Assembly (NCBI GenBank): GCA_003158895.1
Contig: PMLO01000091.1
Span: 5,102 to 11,220, forward strand
DNA length: 6,119 bases
From: Propionibacteriaceae bacterium
Lineage (GTDB): Bacteria; Actinomycetota; Actinomycetes; Propionibacteriales; Propionibacteriaceae
Direction: 5' to 3'
The notes beneath the pieces were generated by a model. It did not search any database. It saw only the letters and a list, made by a program, of their open reading frames with translations, and was not told the DNA's origin. Position numbers and translations under genes: made by a program. This document shows positions 5,753-6,119 of the stretch, in pieces; position 1 is the stretch's first letter; the number at the start of each line of letters is the position of its first letter.

Positions 5753-5905
5753 GGCCACATGGCTATGCGTTGGCTGTGATAGGCCAATGACTGGGGTGCG
5801 AGCCAGGGTTGCCGCGTGGATCCGGAACAGTCACGTTCCAGTCTCCAGAGTACCGGACGGGCGAGATAGAGCCGATTCGTAGTCAGGAGCGTGCACGGGC
5901 GTGGG
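5753..5905. other. Intergenic stretch upstream of the LCP gene
   Basis: No gene is supported here. It contains a short inverted repeat GGAAC-N6-GTTCC (5824..5839) about 130 bp upstream of the LCP start, which could be a regulator site. There is also a TANNNT-like TACTCT on the minus strand near 5850, without a -35. No tRNA or riboswitch fold was recognised. Confidence 0.45.
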
Positions 5906-5940
5906 CGTAGCCCGGAACCGTGGCATGGCTCCGGGCTACG
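5906..5940 (-). terminator. Hairpin terminator after the cysteine synthase gene
   Basis: A perfect 11-bp inverted repeat (CGTAGCCCGGA at 5906..5916, TCCGGGCTACG at 5930..5940) encloses a 13-nt loop that can add two more G-C pairs after one mismatch. It begins 14 bp past the TGA of the cysteine synthase gene. There is no T-tract after it on either strand, as is common for intrinsic-like terminators in GC-rich actinomycetes. It separates the cysteine synthase transcript from the LCP gene. Confidence 0.75.
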
Positions 5941-5954
5941 GTCTCGCAGGAACT

Positions 5955-6119
5955 TCAGTCGAGAAGATCCGCGTACAGCGGAGTCGACAGATAGCGCTCG
6001 CCCCACGACGGAATGATGACGACGATCGTCTTGCCGGCGTTGGCCGGATCAGCAGCCAGTTCACCGGCCGCCCGCAGCGCAGCACCGGACGAGATCCCGA
6101 CCAGCAGGCCCTCCTCCTT
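5955..6119 (-). CDS. cysK: Cysteine synthase A (O-acetylserine sulfhydrylase), C-terminal part
   Basis: The final 54 codons and TGA of a minus-strand gene that enters from the right edge. The visible end reads EEGLLVGISSGAAL (2-15), then GKTIVVIIPSWGERYLST (29-46), PLYADLL and stop. GISSGAA with the following helix, and the I(V/I)P..GERYLST strand, are the C-terminal signature of the fold-type II, PLP-dependent CysK family. In this family the Ser of the SSG motif contacts the PLP pyridine nitrogen. The enzyme makes cysteine and acetate from O-acetylserine and sulfide in the cytoplasm. The PLP-lysine and substrate-loop motifs lie outside the window, so a CysM or cystathionine beta-synthase-like relative cannot be fully excluded. 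The short ending right after YADLL favours plain CysK. A strong hairpin follows 14 bp downstream. Confidence 0.9.
   Translation of the reverse strand, partial: KEEGLLVGISSGAALRAAGELAADPANAGKTIVVIIPSWGERYLSTPLYADLLD

Noticed and set aside
5992..6012. Possible active-site variant (PSWGERYLST) in cysteine synthase
   Set aside because: The two residues before GERYLST vary among CysK proteins; the conserved GERYLST core is intact.

Overview
The window is GC-rich, and its real genes use almost only G or C at third codon positions. It also has GTG starts and several starts without a Shine-Dalgarno. The gene families (LCP cell-wall ligase, MmyB-like regulator, EntS-like MFS exporter with an added C-terminal domain) point to a chromosomal segment of an actinomycete (Actinomycetota). 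I cannot name the genus from sequence alone.

Nearly everything lies on the minus strand. From right to left: the last 54 codons of a CysK-type cysteine synthase (5955..6119) and a strong hairpin just after its stop (5906..5940); an LCP-family wall-polymer ligase (4513..5694) with its own promoter region; then a probable three-gene unit. That unit is an MmyB-like XRE regulator (3581..4450), an MFS_3/EntS-like exporter fused to a C-terminal ferredoxin-fold/ABM-type domain (1898..3550), and a hemolysin III/PAQR-type seven-helix membrane protein (1212..1901) whose GTG overlaps the exporter stop by 4 bp. The likely logic is a small-molecule-sensing regulator controlling an efflux pump and a membrane-homeostasis protein.

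The left 1.2 kb is different in character. A small two-helix membrane protein (971..1162) is the only complete gene on the plus strand. Next to it is the decayed body of a VapC-like PIN toxin (547..903, minus). It lacks the N-terminal catalytic aspartate, appears to lack the internal DAAY segment, and has no antitoxin beside it. Beyond its end lies a 165-bp cluster of four copies of a 15-bp motif (ACCGCCGAAGTTGCG) arranged head-head-tail-tail at about 50-bp spacing (320..484). The window then ends inside the start of an unrecognised membrane-anchored protein (1..110, minus), preceded by a -10-like box that suggests a leaderless mRNA.

The items most worth a second look are the symmetric four-copy repeat beside the toxin relic, and the recurring pattern of -10-like boxes placed 6-7 nt before SD-less start codons. 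I saw no CRISPR array, tRNA, rRNA, intact transposase or clear new defence system. The rest is ordinary actinomycete chromosome.
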